A stretch of 64,000 bases of DNA. Origin: JBKQHQ01 sp052148715. Lineage in GTDB: Bacteria > Pseudomonadota > Alphaproteobacteria > Rhizobiales > Xanthobacteraceae. Location of the stretch: positions 1-64,000 of the forward strand of contig JBKQHQ010000227.1 in the NCBI GenBank assembly GCA_052148715.1, read 5' to 3'. Below the pieces are notes generated by a model. The model was not told the DNA's origin and searched no databases. It saw only the letters and a list, made by a program, of their open reading frames with translations. Shown here piece after piece: positions 35,451-43,503 of the stretch. Every line of letters starts with the position of its first letter. The stretch's first letter is position 1. The position numbers and the translations under genes are program-made.

Positions 35451-35630
35451 ATGTGCGGATGCTTCACCCAAGCCTACACATGGAGCGAACTGGTCGGGCT
35501 CTACCGGTTCACCCAAGCCGGCGCGCAAAATCGAGCCGCGCTACAACATCGCGCCGACCACGATCATTGACGCGGTGATCCCCCCACGGTGACAAGCGCG
35601 AGCTTGTCCGGATGTGCTGAGGGGCATCGG
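35451..35630 (+). pseudogene. Truncated, frameshifted SRAP/YedK (SOS response-associated peptidase-like)
   Basis: Starts MCGCFTQAYTWSELVGLYR, the HMCES/YedK N terminus with catalytic Cys2 (the usual Arg4 is Cys). After about 20 residues the reading shifts frame: KIEPRYNIAPTT is in the +1 frame. GDKRELVRM continues in yet another frame to about 35620, where a stop follows. The remaining ~150 residues of the domain are absent. The intact protein covalently shields abasic sites in single-stranded DNA; this copy cannot. Confidence 0.8.
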
Positions 35631-35711
35631 CAGGCGCAGACTTCGGAGCGCCCAATCTGTATCCTGTCTCGAATCCATGCTATTTATCCATCCAAATCGT
35701 GGGCTTCCAGC

Positions 35712-36299
35712 ATGGCCAAGCCGATCTTTCGGGTAATCCACGGCGCCGCGGAGTCGTGTCCTACGTGGTTGGACTTTCCATCCACGGTTGTCGCGCGTTC
35801 TCCCTTTGACAAAGGGCAAACAGGTCGTTTTCGGTTGTCGCGGGAGGACGCCAATAAAGCCGCCCGCGCACGCCGCTTACAGCCCATTTGGGAGACGTGG
35901 AGTGTGGTTATTGGCGAGCCGCCCCCTGTCCCGAACGTCAAGGTTTGGGGCGTGAACGTGCCTGCCGAAGAAGGGCTGACAACCTTGGTCGAGGCACATG
36001 CCTGTTTCCGTGGGATTCTCCGGGCAATTGCTGAAGATGATAACGGCGACCATGTCATCGCATTCATCCTAAAGCCGCGTTTTTTCTATGAGCACGCCAT
36101 CAACATGGTATGTGCTGCTGCCAAGCGCGCCACCCCGGAAGGCCTGGTGTTTGTGACTCATGCTCGGTTGGATCAACCTTATGACCCACAATCGACCACC
36201 GTTGGAGTGATCACGCATGGAGGCTTTGTGGAGGTCGATCCGAAAGACCCCCTGTTGCCGGTAGACCATGCCTCCCGATACGTCGAGAGGCTATGGTAG
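35712..36299 (+). CDS. Hypothetical protein, first gene of a two-gene module
   Basis: 195 residues, no recognised domain. It starts AKPIFRVIHGAAESCPTWLD and has a patterned acidic/aromatic core (WETWSVVIGEPPPVPNVKV, HACFRGILRAIAEDDNGDHV). The C-terminal half resembles an alpha/beta fold with a conserved-looking HARLDQPYDPQ. It has no signal peptide or membrane helix. ATG at 35712 is chosen over an upstream start because it follows the YedK remnant. The gene ends 12 bp before the next one, so the two are probably co-translated. Cargo of the tRNA-Gln element. Confidence 0.7.
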   Translation: MAKPIFRVIHGAAESCPTWLDFPSTVVARSPFDKGQTGRFRLSREDANKAARARRLQPIWETWSVVIGEPPPVPNVKVWGVNVPAEEGLTTLVEAHACFRGILRAIAEDDNGDHVIAFILKPRFFYEHAINMVCAAAKRATPEGLVFVTHARLDQPYDPQSTTVGVITHGGFVEVDPKDPLLPVDHASRYVERLW

Positions 36300-36311
36300 C
36301 GGAGAAGTGCA

Positions 36312-36704
36312 ATGAATGATGCAGCAACAAGCGCAAGTCTGACTGCGCGATACTCCCCGGTCGCCGTCTACTACGAAGACGCCGACACCGTGGAATATAT
36401 CAGGCAAGACGTTCCATGTGTACATCGTCGCGTAGATGATTTTCTCACGCTAGCGCTTGATATGAACAATCGGCAGCCCATTGGCTTTAGGCTAAAGGGC
36501 TTCAAGAATTTTTACATTCACCACCTCAGAGCTGCTGACAATGATAGAGAGCGTTTTCTCAAACTGGTGAGCGTAATCGAAACCGCTACTAAATTACTCG
36601 GCAACCGGATATTCGATGACGATAGGCGTGCGGCTTATGAACAGGCACGCCGAATAGCAGCGGAAGACAACGCTTCGCTTCACGAACTTCCAGATGTAGC
36701 TTGA
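36312..36704 (+). CDS. Hypothetical protein, second gene of the module
   Basis: 130 residues, soluble, acidic. YYEDADTVEYIRQDVPCVH and FLTLALDMNNRQPIGFRLKG resemble small beta-rich proteins with a PIGFRLKGFKNF turn, reminiscent of DUF2283-like antitoxin-type folds, but not close enough to name. The C terminus (RRAAYEQARRIAAEDNA) is helical. It is 12 bp behind the 195-residue gene. Codon use and GC are lower than the core genome, consistent with transfer. Confidence 0.7.
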   Translation: MNDAATSASLTARYSPVAVYYEDADTVEYIRQDVPCVHRRVDDFLTLALDMNNRQPIGFRLKGFKNFYIHHLRAADNDRERFLKLVSVIETATKLLGNRIFDDDRRAAYEQARRIAAEDNASLHELPDVA

Positions 36705-36877
36705 GTAGAAGCAAGCTCGAGCACCACTCCACTTTTTCTCTGCCCCCTCAAAGGCTCGTAGCGGACCCCGTCTGAGGGCGGGGACTATGTGAAGCGCCAA
36801 ACAAGACGGCTGCGCGGGCGATCGCCGAAACCACCGTGATAGAGCCGGACTCGTCGGCCGGACTAAGGCGGCCTAAC

Positions 36878-37402
36878 CTAATCAAACCTCGTGCATGTGC
36901 CGCCCGAAATCACGGGCGTTGTCTCGCCGTTACCATCCCTACCATCTACATAGTCAGAAGAAATTACCGTCGCTAGAAAGCGCTTTGTTTTCAGGTTAAA
37001 GGAATAGTCACCAAAGCCAGACAGGCACTTGAAACTCTTATTCTGAACCTGAACCTTATTCCCAAGTTTCTCATCCCATGCCCCAAGGTTTATTCTTGGG
37101 TCTTCGATAGATATCGGCTTATCGCAAGAATAGCTATATCCACCTATTTTAGTTATGCTCACCGTATAATCAGTGATCGCCTGTCCTTTCTCAAAGCGGT
37201 TCGCCACGAATTTAAGGCGAGCTACAAATTTCCAATCAACGCTAAATGCCCTGCCTTCCCATTTTTGCTGATTGGGGTTATAGGCAACGCCGCCTGCAAA
37301 TTCGGTTACACAGAAATACCCCAGGTCACTAGATTGACCGAACGCCGCCGAAACACCAACCAACGCCAGAATCGCCACCCCTACCACAGCGACCGCTTTC
37401 AT
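36878..37402 (-). CDS. Hypothetical secreted protein
   Basis: 174 residues with a clear signal peptide (MKAVAVVGVAILALVGVSAA, cleavage near AFGQ). The mature part has four Cys (in DLGYFCVTEF, GYSYSCDKP, SFKCLSGFGD, GGTCTRFD), suggesting two disulfides, and is beta-rich. No family recognised. AT-richer than the core genome. Its terminator and partner genes are not evident. Confidence 0.75.
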   Translation of the reverse strand: MKAVAVVGVAILALVGVSAAFGQSSDLGYFCVTEFAGGVAYNPNQQKWEGRAFSVDWKFVARLKFVANRFEKGQAITDYTVSITKIGGYSYSCDKPISIEDPRINLGAWDEKLGNKVQVQNKSFKCLSGFGDYSFNLKTKRFLATVISSDYVDGRDGNGETTPVISGGTCTRFD

Positions 37403-37762
37403 GGTCTATCCTATTTTCCTCGGTTTTTCGACTTTTCCTGCCTCCCCTCTACCATGGAAAAGCTTCTTGTTGCACCACCTGCTTCATGCAATGTTGCACT
37501 CCAATGGTATTTGGTACCCCGTTCCTGATGCCGCTCATTGGGCTTGGTGCGGTCGCGTTCTTCTTATCCGGAAATAAGAACGCAGGCGCGGACCCGCCGT
37601 GACCAAGGGATTCTTGTCGCTTGCAGTTGCGTCAGCAATTTTTTCTCGGCGCTGCATCGGCCGCAGACCAACCGTCCAACGAGTAGATCGCAGACTGCAG
37701 CCGTAGACGCGGCGGCCTGCGACTAACAAAGGCAACGGCGGTACCGCGCAGCTCGGCGCCGG
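37403..37762. other. 360-bp region without supported gene
   Basis: Upstream of the secreted orphan and downstream of the small membrane-protein operon. Short ORFs in several frames overlap each other and lack motifs. It contains the promoter for the minus-strand gene at 37402. It may also hold the operon's 3' end. Nothing else is seen. Confidence 0.35.
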
Positions 37763-37954
37763 TCACAGCAGGGAGCCGAGCCAGTACAGCACGGCGAACA
37801 GACAGGCGACGAGCGCCAGACGGTCGATGACGGCCGTGGCGATCTCGCCGGCAGTCGGCGGCGGCAGCCGCAGCGGGGGTGGAGACGTGTAGGGATTGTG
37901 GTCGTCGGCCGCGTGGTCGCCGCCGCACGGACATCGGCGCGGATGGTCGGTCAT
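37763..37954 (-). CDS. Small membrane protein, last gene of the Sel1 operon
   Basis: 63 residues. The first half is polar with a CPCGGDH motif and a proline run (SPPPLRLPPP). The second half is one membrane helix (about 43-63, IDRLALVACLFAVLYWLGSLL). Its ATG overlaps the stop of the upstream gene (ATGA), which supports real translation. Function unknown. Confidence 0.6.
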   Translation of the reverse strand: MTDHPRRCPCGGDHAADDHNPYTSPPPLRLPPPTAGEIATAVIDRLALVACLFAVLYWLGSLL

Positions 37955-38346
37955 GGTGTCGGCTCCCAGTCGACAAATTTGGCACCGTGAATTTCGGGCG
38001 GCATTTTCGTTTTCGGCGGAACCATTGCGTCAACAGCCCATCTCCCCTCGCGATTGGCCCAATCCAATTCGTCCTGCAGGTCGACGAAATCAGGCGGAAC
38101 CCTTGCTTTATTGTCGCCGAAAGCCGAATTCTCGCCCAACGTCGAGTCTGCCCAATTAACGAACCGCACCAACCCAACTATCGCAGCGACCACGAGGGGC
38201 AGCGCAACGAGGGCAAAGACGACCCACAATCCTGCTTCCAGGAACCCAAGCATGGCCGCACTGCCAAACAAGAGACAGCCGGCAATGATCGCGAGCAGGA
38301 TGGCAATCATTGGGCGGTCTTCTTGAGCGCGTTGCGATTTGTCCAT
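37951..38346 (-). CDS. Two-helix membrane protein of the Sel1 operon
   Basis: 131 residues. Two membrane helices (about 13-35 and 38-60, IAILLAIIAGCLLFGSAAML and VVFALVALPLVVAAIVGLV) are followed by a soluble C terminus (DNKARVPPDFVDLQDELDW and FVDWEPTP). No family recognised. It is 26 bp after the Sel1 gene and overlaps the next by 4 bp. An ATG at 38310 would begin just before the first helix. Confidence 0.65.
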   Translation of the reverse strand: MDKSQRAQEDRPMIAILLAIIAGCLLFGSAAMLGFLEAGLWVVFALVALPLVVAAIVGLVRFVNWADSTLGENSAFGDNKARVPPDFVDLQDELDWANREGRWAVDAMVPPKTKMPPEIHGAKFVDWEPTP

Positions 38347-38372
38347 TTGCTATGGGGCATCGGCGACATGCC

Positions 38373-39416
38373 TCATGCTGTGGCGGAGTTTTTCTTGGCT
38401 GTGACCATTTCGACCAGCGCCTGACCTGCTCCCCAAATCAGCGCCACTAGGAACCACCCAGCCACGACCCGCATGAACCACCGTCCGAAAATTCGCCCGA
38501 ACGGCTCCGGCGGAAGCGGCGGATCAAGCGTCGTCCCCGACGGCAACTTCTCGGCGATTGCATACAGCTCGCTGATTGCGTCGTCCTTGTGCGAAGCATC
38601 GGAGTTCGCTGCAACTCGGCTAAACAATTTATAGGCAACCAAATTGTCCCGCGGAACACCGCGCCCGTCTCGATACAATTTTGCCAACTCAAATTCAGCA
38701 TCGGCGTCATCCTGATCGGCCGCTAATTGATACCAACGGGCCGCTTCCGTGAAATTCTGCGGTACCGTCTTGCTGAACTGATAGATAAAACCGAGTGAAG
38801 ATTGAGCACTCGCTAGACCCTGATCAGCGGCTCTTCGGTACCATTTCATTGCCTCCCCGTCGTCCTCAGCAACACCTTGGCCAGCGAAGTACATGTCGCC
38901 AAGGGAATCTTGCGCGTCGGCGTTTCCCTGTTGCGCCGCCAAGGCAAACCATATCACGGCCTGCGAATAGTTTTTTGCGACACCTTCGCCCAACAGGTAC
39001 AGTAACCCGAGACTATACTGAGCATCGGCTAGCCCCTGTTCGGCTGCACGGCGAAACCATTTGGCGGCCTCTGAATAATCCCGCGCGACACCCTCGCCTC
39101 GGTCGTAAGCGAGGCCGAGATCGAATTGGGCACGGGCAAGGCCCTGTTCGGCTGCACGGCGAAACCACTTGACCGCCTCTGAATAATCCTGAGCGACCCC
39201 GTAGCCGTGAACATACAAGAGCCCGAGGTTGGTTTGTGCCTTCGCGTTGCCTTGCTCGGCCAAGGGACGAAAAAGCTCCAGTGCCGTCGCATAGTCGCGG
39301 CGCTTGTAGGCTGCAAGACCGTCCTCAAACGTCCCGGCACTCACGGCGCCGATGAGCACCAGCGTAAGCATAGTCGCGGAGAGAAAAGTGAGCGCCGAGT
39401 TTTTGGCCATTAGCAT
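38373..39416 (-). CDS. Sel1-repeat protein with signal peptide and C-terminal membrane helix
   Basis: 347 residues. An N-terminal signal segment (SALTFLSATMLTLVLIGAVS) precedes about six Sel1-like repeats of 36 residues (residues about 40-260), each with the pattern AQxxLGxxYxxGxGVxxDYxEAxKWFRRAAEQG. A likely membrane helix follows near the C terminus (WFMRVVAGWFLVALIWGAG). Sel1 repeats are protein-protein scaffolds; the layout places them in the periplasm. The ATG at 39416 overlaps the upstream stop (TGATG), so translation is coupled. Confidence 0.9.
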   Translation of the reverse strand: MLMAKNSALTFLSATMLTLVLIGAVSAGTFEDGLAAYKRRDYATALELFRPLAEQGNAKAQTNLGLLYVHGYGVAQDYSEAVKWFRRAAEQGLARAQFDLGLAYDRGEGVARDYSEAAKWFRRAAEQGLADAQYSLGLLYLLGEGVAKNYSQAVIWFALAAQQGNADAQDSLGDMYFAGQGVAEDDGEAMKWYRRAADQGLASAQSSLGFIYQFSKTVPQNFTEAARWYQLAADQDDADAEFELAKLYRDGRGVPRDNLVAYKLFSRVAANSDASHKDDAISELYAIAEKLPSGTTLDPPLPPEPFGRIFGRWFMRVVAGWFLVALIWGAGQALVEMVTAKKNSATA

Positions 39417-39847
39417 CAACTCTTGTCGGTTGTCCAAAGCCGGAATAGACCAAAGCCGATCAAGAGCAATGAGCCAAGGAGCACGTAACGATAGGGGATG
39501 CTGCCCAGCACGTCCCCGCGCATTGCATTCCCGACTATACTAAACTTTCCCACATAATCGTCGATCAACAGAAATCCGCCTATTGCTACAATGACACCGG
39601 AAAGGACGATAAACTTGGAATCAAACCTCTTCATCGTGGAGCCCTTCTGTCTTTTTGGACGCCTGAAGGCTTCTTGAAATACCCCGGTCTGCGAATCGAG
39701 CCGCCACCACCGACCGTTTTTGTCCATGACGAGATGGTCTTCGCCGGGACCGGCCTGCGGCAAAAACATGCCGCCATTAAGCTTGCGGATCAAACCTAGG
39801 GCAAAACTGCCAATCAGCAGGACGAGAAGAATGGTAACGAATAGCAC
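39416..39847 (-). CDS. Small membrane protein heading the Sel1 operon
   Basis: 143 residues with one helix at the N terminus (FVTILLVLLIGSFALGLI), a polar middle (residues 24-75, VMDKNGRWWRLDSQTGVFQE) and two helices at the C terminus (about 80-97 and 118-136). No family recognised. The WRLDSQTGVFQ segment resembles a bacterial-pleckstrin-like strand pair but this is speculative. It begins the four-gene operon reading leftward to 37763. Confidence 0.65.
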   Translation of the reverse strand: MLFVTILLVLLIGSFALGLIRKLNGGMFLPQAGPGEDHLVMDKNGRWWRLDSQTGVFQEAFRRPKRQKGSTMKRFDSKFIVLSGVIVAIGGFLLIDDYVGKFSIVGNAMRGDVLGSIPYRYVLLGSLLLIGFGLFRLWTTDKS

Positions 39848-40010
39848 GACGGCAAATCCCCCTACTCACCAACCTCAACAGGGAACGGTGGCGCGCATTA
39901 CTGCCTAGCGGAGAACCGCGGCCACGACCAGCGCATGATGCGAGGAAATCGCCGAACGTTTGTCCAGTATATCGAGGTGCACATTTTGAACAAGTCGGCT
40001 CGCATCCCGC

Positions 40011-40247
40011 ATGGACCTGCGGGATGTATTCGCCGGTAATCTGCGGCGCCTCCGCCATGCGAAAGGGCTTTCGCAGGACGACCTTGCATACGAGGCGAAG
40101 ATCAGCCGCAGCTACTTGAGCCAGCTTGAGAAAGGGGCGTTTTACGCAAGCCTGAAAATCATCGGCAAGCTCGCCACTGTCTTGGAAGTCGAGCCAGCCG
40201 CGCTGCTGAAATTACCGGAGAAGAAGGGCAAGAGCCGGCAGCGATGA
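40011..40247 (+). CDS. Small XRE-family HTH regulator
   Basis: 78 residues, essentially only a Cro/CI-type HTH: LRRLRHAKGLSQDDLAYEAK then ISRSYLSQLEKGAFYASLKI. It is divergent from the Sel1 operon (163-bp intergenic region) and probably represses it, the divergent cargo or the integrase. Such single-domain regulators are standard island components. Confidence 0.9.
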   Translation: MDLRDVFAGNLRRLRHAKGLSQDDLAYEAKISRSYLSQLEKGAFYASLKIIGKLATVLEVEPAALLKLPEKKGKSRQR

Positions 40248-40282
40248 GTTGTTGGTATTATATTGCCTCGATTAGCCTGGTC

Positions 40283-40843
40283 CTAATCCTCAAAAAGATT
40301 CGCCAACTCTCCCGGCGTCCAATATCCCAACCCGGAAGCCGCCCGCTCTTGGCGCCGGGCATGCTCGGCAAGCTTGCGACGGGTCTCCTCGCGCTCCTGT
40401 CGGCGCTGCACGCGGCTGGCCTTGCGCACGTCTCGCCACCGCACGACCATGTCCCGATAGGAGCGGTTACACTGGTCGACATACGCGGCGTGCTCGCGCT
40501 CCTCAGCGGGCAGCTTAGGTGCGTTATGGCCGCCCTTCTTGCGGCCGCAGGGCGCCCGCTTACCAGCCGCCTTCAATTCCGCCAACCAGCGAGCACGGCC
40601 GGCCGTCATGCCGGCAACACAGCGAGCTTTGCCCTCGGGGGTTCTCGGGCCGGTCGACATGCCGCCGTGCAGTCGGCAGCGGTTGGTTCCCGGCATTGCC
40701 CAGTTCCGGCAGCGGCCTGAGTGACGCAAGAATCTATACAGCCGGCCATATTGGCGAGCGCGTTCCTCCGCGGCAGGCGATCGCCGGGTCTGAGCGTCAC
40801 ATCGTTGCCGGCGAGGGGCTTTCAATTCGCGCTCACGTGTCAT
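40283..40843 (-). CDS. HGG-motif mobile-element protein
   Basis: 186 residues, very basic. A putative zinc knuckle (C45, C56, H59 in GRCRNWAMPGTNRCRLHGG) continues directly into the motif HGGMSTGPRTPEGKARC (59-75), which recurs in proteins near integrases and phage genes of Hyphomicrobiales. The C-terminal half is a charged helix (RRQEREETRRKLAEHARRQE). Function unknown; DNA or RNA binding is likely from charge. The ATG at 40843 is chosen; upstream in-frame sequence looks non-coding. Confidence 0.75.
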   Translation of the reverse strand: MTRERELKAPRRQRCDAQTRRSPAAEERARQYGRLYRFLRHSGRCRNWAMPGTNRCRLHGGMSTGPRTPEGKARCVAGMTAGRARWLAELKAAGKRAPCGRKKGGHNAPKLPAEEREHAAYVDQCNRSYRDMVVRWRDVRKASRVQRRQEREETRRKLAEHARRQERAASGLGYWTPGELANLFED

Positions 40844-41050
40844 TTTGACGTAATCCTGTATGACACTTTGTCGTGCTTCAAAGAGATGCTGATGTCCTGC
40901 CCTTCGATTTTGATGAAGAGTCGAGGCTGGGGGAGATGCTTTCCAGAAATTCAGGTGAACAGGGTTTTTATTTGACCCCTGTGCTAAGGCGTTGATTCCA
41001 ACCCTACGCGCGGGTCCGGTGCCACGTAGTTCAGGCTGCCCCTCCTTTCG

Positions 41051-41184
41051 ATCCGTTAAAGCGTCAGAACCCCCGTCGTTATTGGGTTTCTCCACATTTT
41101 CGATCCGTCAGGCGTGCTCAGTCCTGACGGATAGAAATTGCCTAGAAACCCTTGTCCCATCGATGTTCTGACGCTTTGACGGAT
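41051..41184. repeat. Three-level nested palindrome
   Basis: Outer arms: ATCCGTTAAAGCGTCAGAAC (41051-41070) against GTTCTGACGCTTTGACGGAT (41165-41184), one mismatch. Middle arms: GGGTTTCT (41084-41091) against AGAAACCC (41144-41151). Inner arms: ATCCGTCAGG (41103-41112) against CCTGACGGAT (41123-41132), perfect. TGACGGATAGAA occurs twice on the right side, and TTTCGATCCGT occurs at 41047, 41099 and again at about 42012. It lies in a gene-free 480-bp stretch between the HGG-motif gene and the 207-residue orphan. Confidence 0.85.
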
Positions 41185-41322
41185 AGAATCCCTGTTCCTA
41201 GAGATAGCGTGTCCACACGTCGTCGAAAACTGCGCGCTTGGGTGGCGGGAGGATGCCCTGAGTGGCGTCGAATACGCAAAAAATTGCGTCGACAGAAGTC
41301 TAGCGGAAAAGTGTCGACGGAA

Positions 41323-41946
41323 TTATGTGTTTGACACAGCGCGAAGGGTATTAAGGTGTGACAGGGCCATGTCCAGCAATTCTCTCGCCCGATCAAATTT
41401 GTCGCCGCGCGCCTTTTCATCGCGAGTTTCCGGGAACAGCCAAACGGCGAGCTGCTTCCGCTCCTTCGACAAATCGTAACCCATAAGTTTAAGATCGTAG
41501 AGGGCTAGTATACGGTGCTCCGCCCAAGCCTCGATGTTGATACGACGAGGCTTGCCGTCCCTAGCACGCTCTAGAACGGCTTGGATTTTTTCAAGTAAAA
41601 GGTCGTGCGGACATGCCGGATCGATTTGCAAAACGACGCGACCGTTAAAGCGCGCAATCTCCAAGTCTTCCGCAGTTTCGCATTCGGCCACCGACTCGGC
41701 ACGGCACAAAACGCGGTCTAATTCGTGCGGGTCAGTTACTCTTCTTAGCCGCCAATCTTCGTAGTCGCGCGGGTCGCCATTCACCTTTTCATATTCCCGG
41801 CGCTCCGCGAGATGCCGATACCAACCGCGACGATCGAGGGTATTCATCAGCGCCAGATGCCGGGAGAACCCCTTTGGCGGGTCCTGCTCGATCTCGGTTT
41901 TCGGTCGACCGGGGCGCCCATCCTCGTAGCTATAAGAACGCGTCAC
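41323..41946 (-). CDS. Hypothetical protein next to the integrase
   Basis: 207 residues, soluble, helical, acidic/basic mixed. Blocks: GWYRHLAERREYEKVNGDPR, VVLQIDPACPHDLLLEKIQA, INIEAWAEHRILALYDLKLM and a C-terminal ARELLDMALSHLNTL. The position beside the integrase and the segment DLLLEKIQAVLERARD are typical of small-integrase-neighbour proteins in Hyphomicrobiales islands, but no function is known. Upstream of it on the same strand lie the integrase and its 101-bp gap. Confidence 0.72.
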   Translation of the reverse strand: MTRSYSYEDGRPGRPKTEIEQDPPKGFSRHLALMNTLDRRGWYRHLAERREYEKVNGDPRDYEDWRLRRVTDPHELDRVLCRAESVAECETAEDLEIARFNGRVVLQIDPACPHDLLLEKIQAVLERARDGKPRRINIEAWAEHRILALYDLKLMGYDLSKERKQLAVWLFPETRDEKARGDKFDRARELLDMALSHLNTLRAVSNT

Positions 41947-42047
41947 GTGCGCACCTCCGCATGGTGCATCCGCAATGAGGGTCGGCGCGGCAACCGGGTG
42001 CGGTACCCGGCTTTCGATCCGTCGACCTAGCCGCGCCGACGTGGACT

Positions 42048-43355
42048 TTATCGCCTTTGGGGAAGCGTCACTACCGTGCCGCCGTCATGCATATCTGTTG
42101 GCCCCTGAGTTGCCATGGCCGCGGCGATCCGGGCCCCAACCGCTTCGTTCGCAGCGCGGATTGGGTCGGCGGACAGGTGGGAATAGCGGGCGGTGGTGGC
42201 CGCGTGCTTGTGCCCCAGCAGGGCACCAATGATCGGGAGGCTCAACCCGCCGATGGCGCCGATAGAGGCGAAGGAATGCCGCAGGTCATGCAAGCGGACA
42301 TCTTGAAGCTCTGCCTTCTTGCGCACCCGAAACCACACCTTGTCGATCCCGACCAATCGTCCGTTGGTGGTGCCCTCGATCGGCTTCTTGTTTCGGGCCA
42401 CCTTGCCGCCCGTGATCACATACGGGTTGCCCTCGATCCGCGGCAGCGCCTTCAGCAACAAGAGGGCAGGGGCGTTCAGATACACAACCTTCGCACCCGT
42501 CTTGCTGTCGGGCAGGCGCAGGCACTGGCGCTCGAAATCGACGTGGGACCATTGCAGGTTCAAGATTTCGCCCCGTCGGCAGCCGGTCAGCAACAGTAGC
42601 TTGATCGCGGCGGCCGGATAAACGTTGCCGCTGGCTTGCGCTTCCTGGTGGAGCGCGCTCGCCAGTCCGGCAATCTCCTTTTCCGACAGGAACCGTTCCA
42701 TCTTGCGAACCGCCGGCTTCTTGACCCCATGGGCCGGATTGTCGGACCGGATGCCTCGGGTTACCGCGAACGCCAGCAACGTTCCCATCAGCGTCACGCA
42801 TTGGGCCGCTACTCCCGTTCCACCGCGCGCGATACCGCCGGCCGGGCGCTCATCCTTCTTCGGCTCGGGGGCTGCCGTCTTGCCGCTGGCCACATCGACC
42901 AACAGGCGCTCGATGTCGGCACGCGTGATCGCGTCGACACGCTTCCTGCCGAGCAGCGGCTTCAGGTGGTGGTTGATGCGCCCGCGATCGGCCTTCGTGG
43001 TAGAGGCTTTCTTGTGGGTGGCGCCTTCATCCAAGTAGAGATCGCAGAGTTCCGAAACCGTCAGGGCTTGTCGATCAGCCGTGCGCCTTGCCGCCGGGTC
43101 AATCCCCTTCTCAACGTCCCCCAGCAGCTCCTTGGCCTTCTTGCGGGCTTGCTCCGGGGTCCAGGGCGATCCATGCCTGCCGATCGTGTACCAGCGTTGC
43201 TGACCACCGAACCTGTACTTCAGCACGTAGATGCGCTCGCCCGACGGCGCGACGCGGAGTCCGAACCCCGACACGTCGCTGTCCCATGCTGTGTACCGGC
43301 CAACGCTAGGCTTCACCGCGTCGATCGCGCGTTTGGTCAATTTGATCCGTGGCAT
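42048..43355 (-). CDS. Tyrosine recombinase/integrase with DUF4102 arm-binding domain
   Basis: 435 residues. An N-terminal DUF4102 arm-binding domain (LTKRAIDAVKPSVGRYTAWD to ~90), a core-binding domain (about 98-205) and a catalytic domain are all present. R260 (TGCRRGEIL), K285 (SKTGAK), H356-R359 (HDLRHSFAS), H382 (GHKHAATT) and nucleophile Y391 (ARYSHL) are intact, so the enzyme should be active. It lies at the right end of the element pointing inward, 148 bp from attR. The ATG at 43355 is preferred over a TTG at 43379 that overlaps the putative arm sites. Confidence 0.96.
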   Translation of the reverse strand: MPRIKLTKRAIDAVKPSVGRYTAWDSDVSGFGLRVAPSGERIYVLKYRFGGQQRWYTIGRHGSPWTPEQARKKAKELLGDVEKGIDPAARRTADRQALTVSELCDLYLDEGATHKKASTTKADRGRINHHLKPLLGRKRVDAITRADIERLLVDVASGKTAAPEPKKDERPAGGIARGGTGVAAQCVTLMGTLLAFAVTRGIRSDNPAHGVKKPAVRKMERFLSEKEIAGLASALHQEAQASGNVYPAAAIKLLLLTGCRRGEILNLQWSHVDFERQCLRLPDSKTGAKVVYLNAPALLLLKALPRIEGNPYVITGGKVARNKKPIEGTTNGRLVGIDKVWFRVRKKAELQDVRLHDLRHSFASIGAIGGLSLPIIGALLGHKHAATTARYSHLSADPIRAANEAVGARIAAAMATQGPTDMHDGGTVVTLPQRR

Positions 43356-43369
43356 CGCTGTTCCCCCTC

Positions 43370-43394
43370 GGGCTACCAACGGGCTACCAAGCGG
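43370..43394. promoter_or_regulatory. Putative integrase arm-type sites, right
   Basis: Tandem GGGCTACCAA repeats 12 bp apart immediately upstream of the integrase start, matching the pair at 34756-34780 in sequence and orientation. They could also let the integrase autoregulate. Confidence 0.55.
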
Positions 43395-43503
43395 AAAGAT
43401 ACTGGCAGAAATTCATCGAAACAAGAGGAAAGAAAAAACGTCGAAATATCGGCACGTTAGAAGCTGGTGAATGGTAGGCGAAGCCTGCGGAAAAAGGGAA
43501 TGT

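Noticed and set aside
35712..36704. Named toxin-antitoxin system
   Set aside because: Gene sizes and spacing are suggestive, but no toxin fold or antitoxin DNA-binding motif is recognisable.
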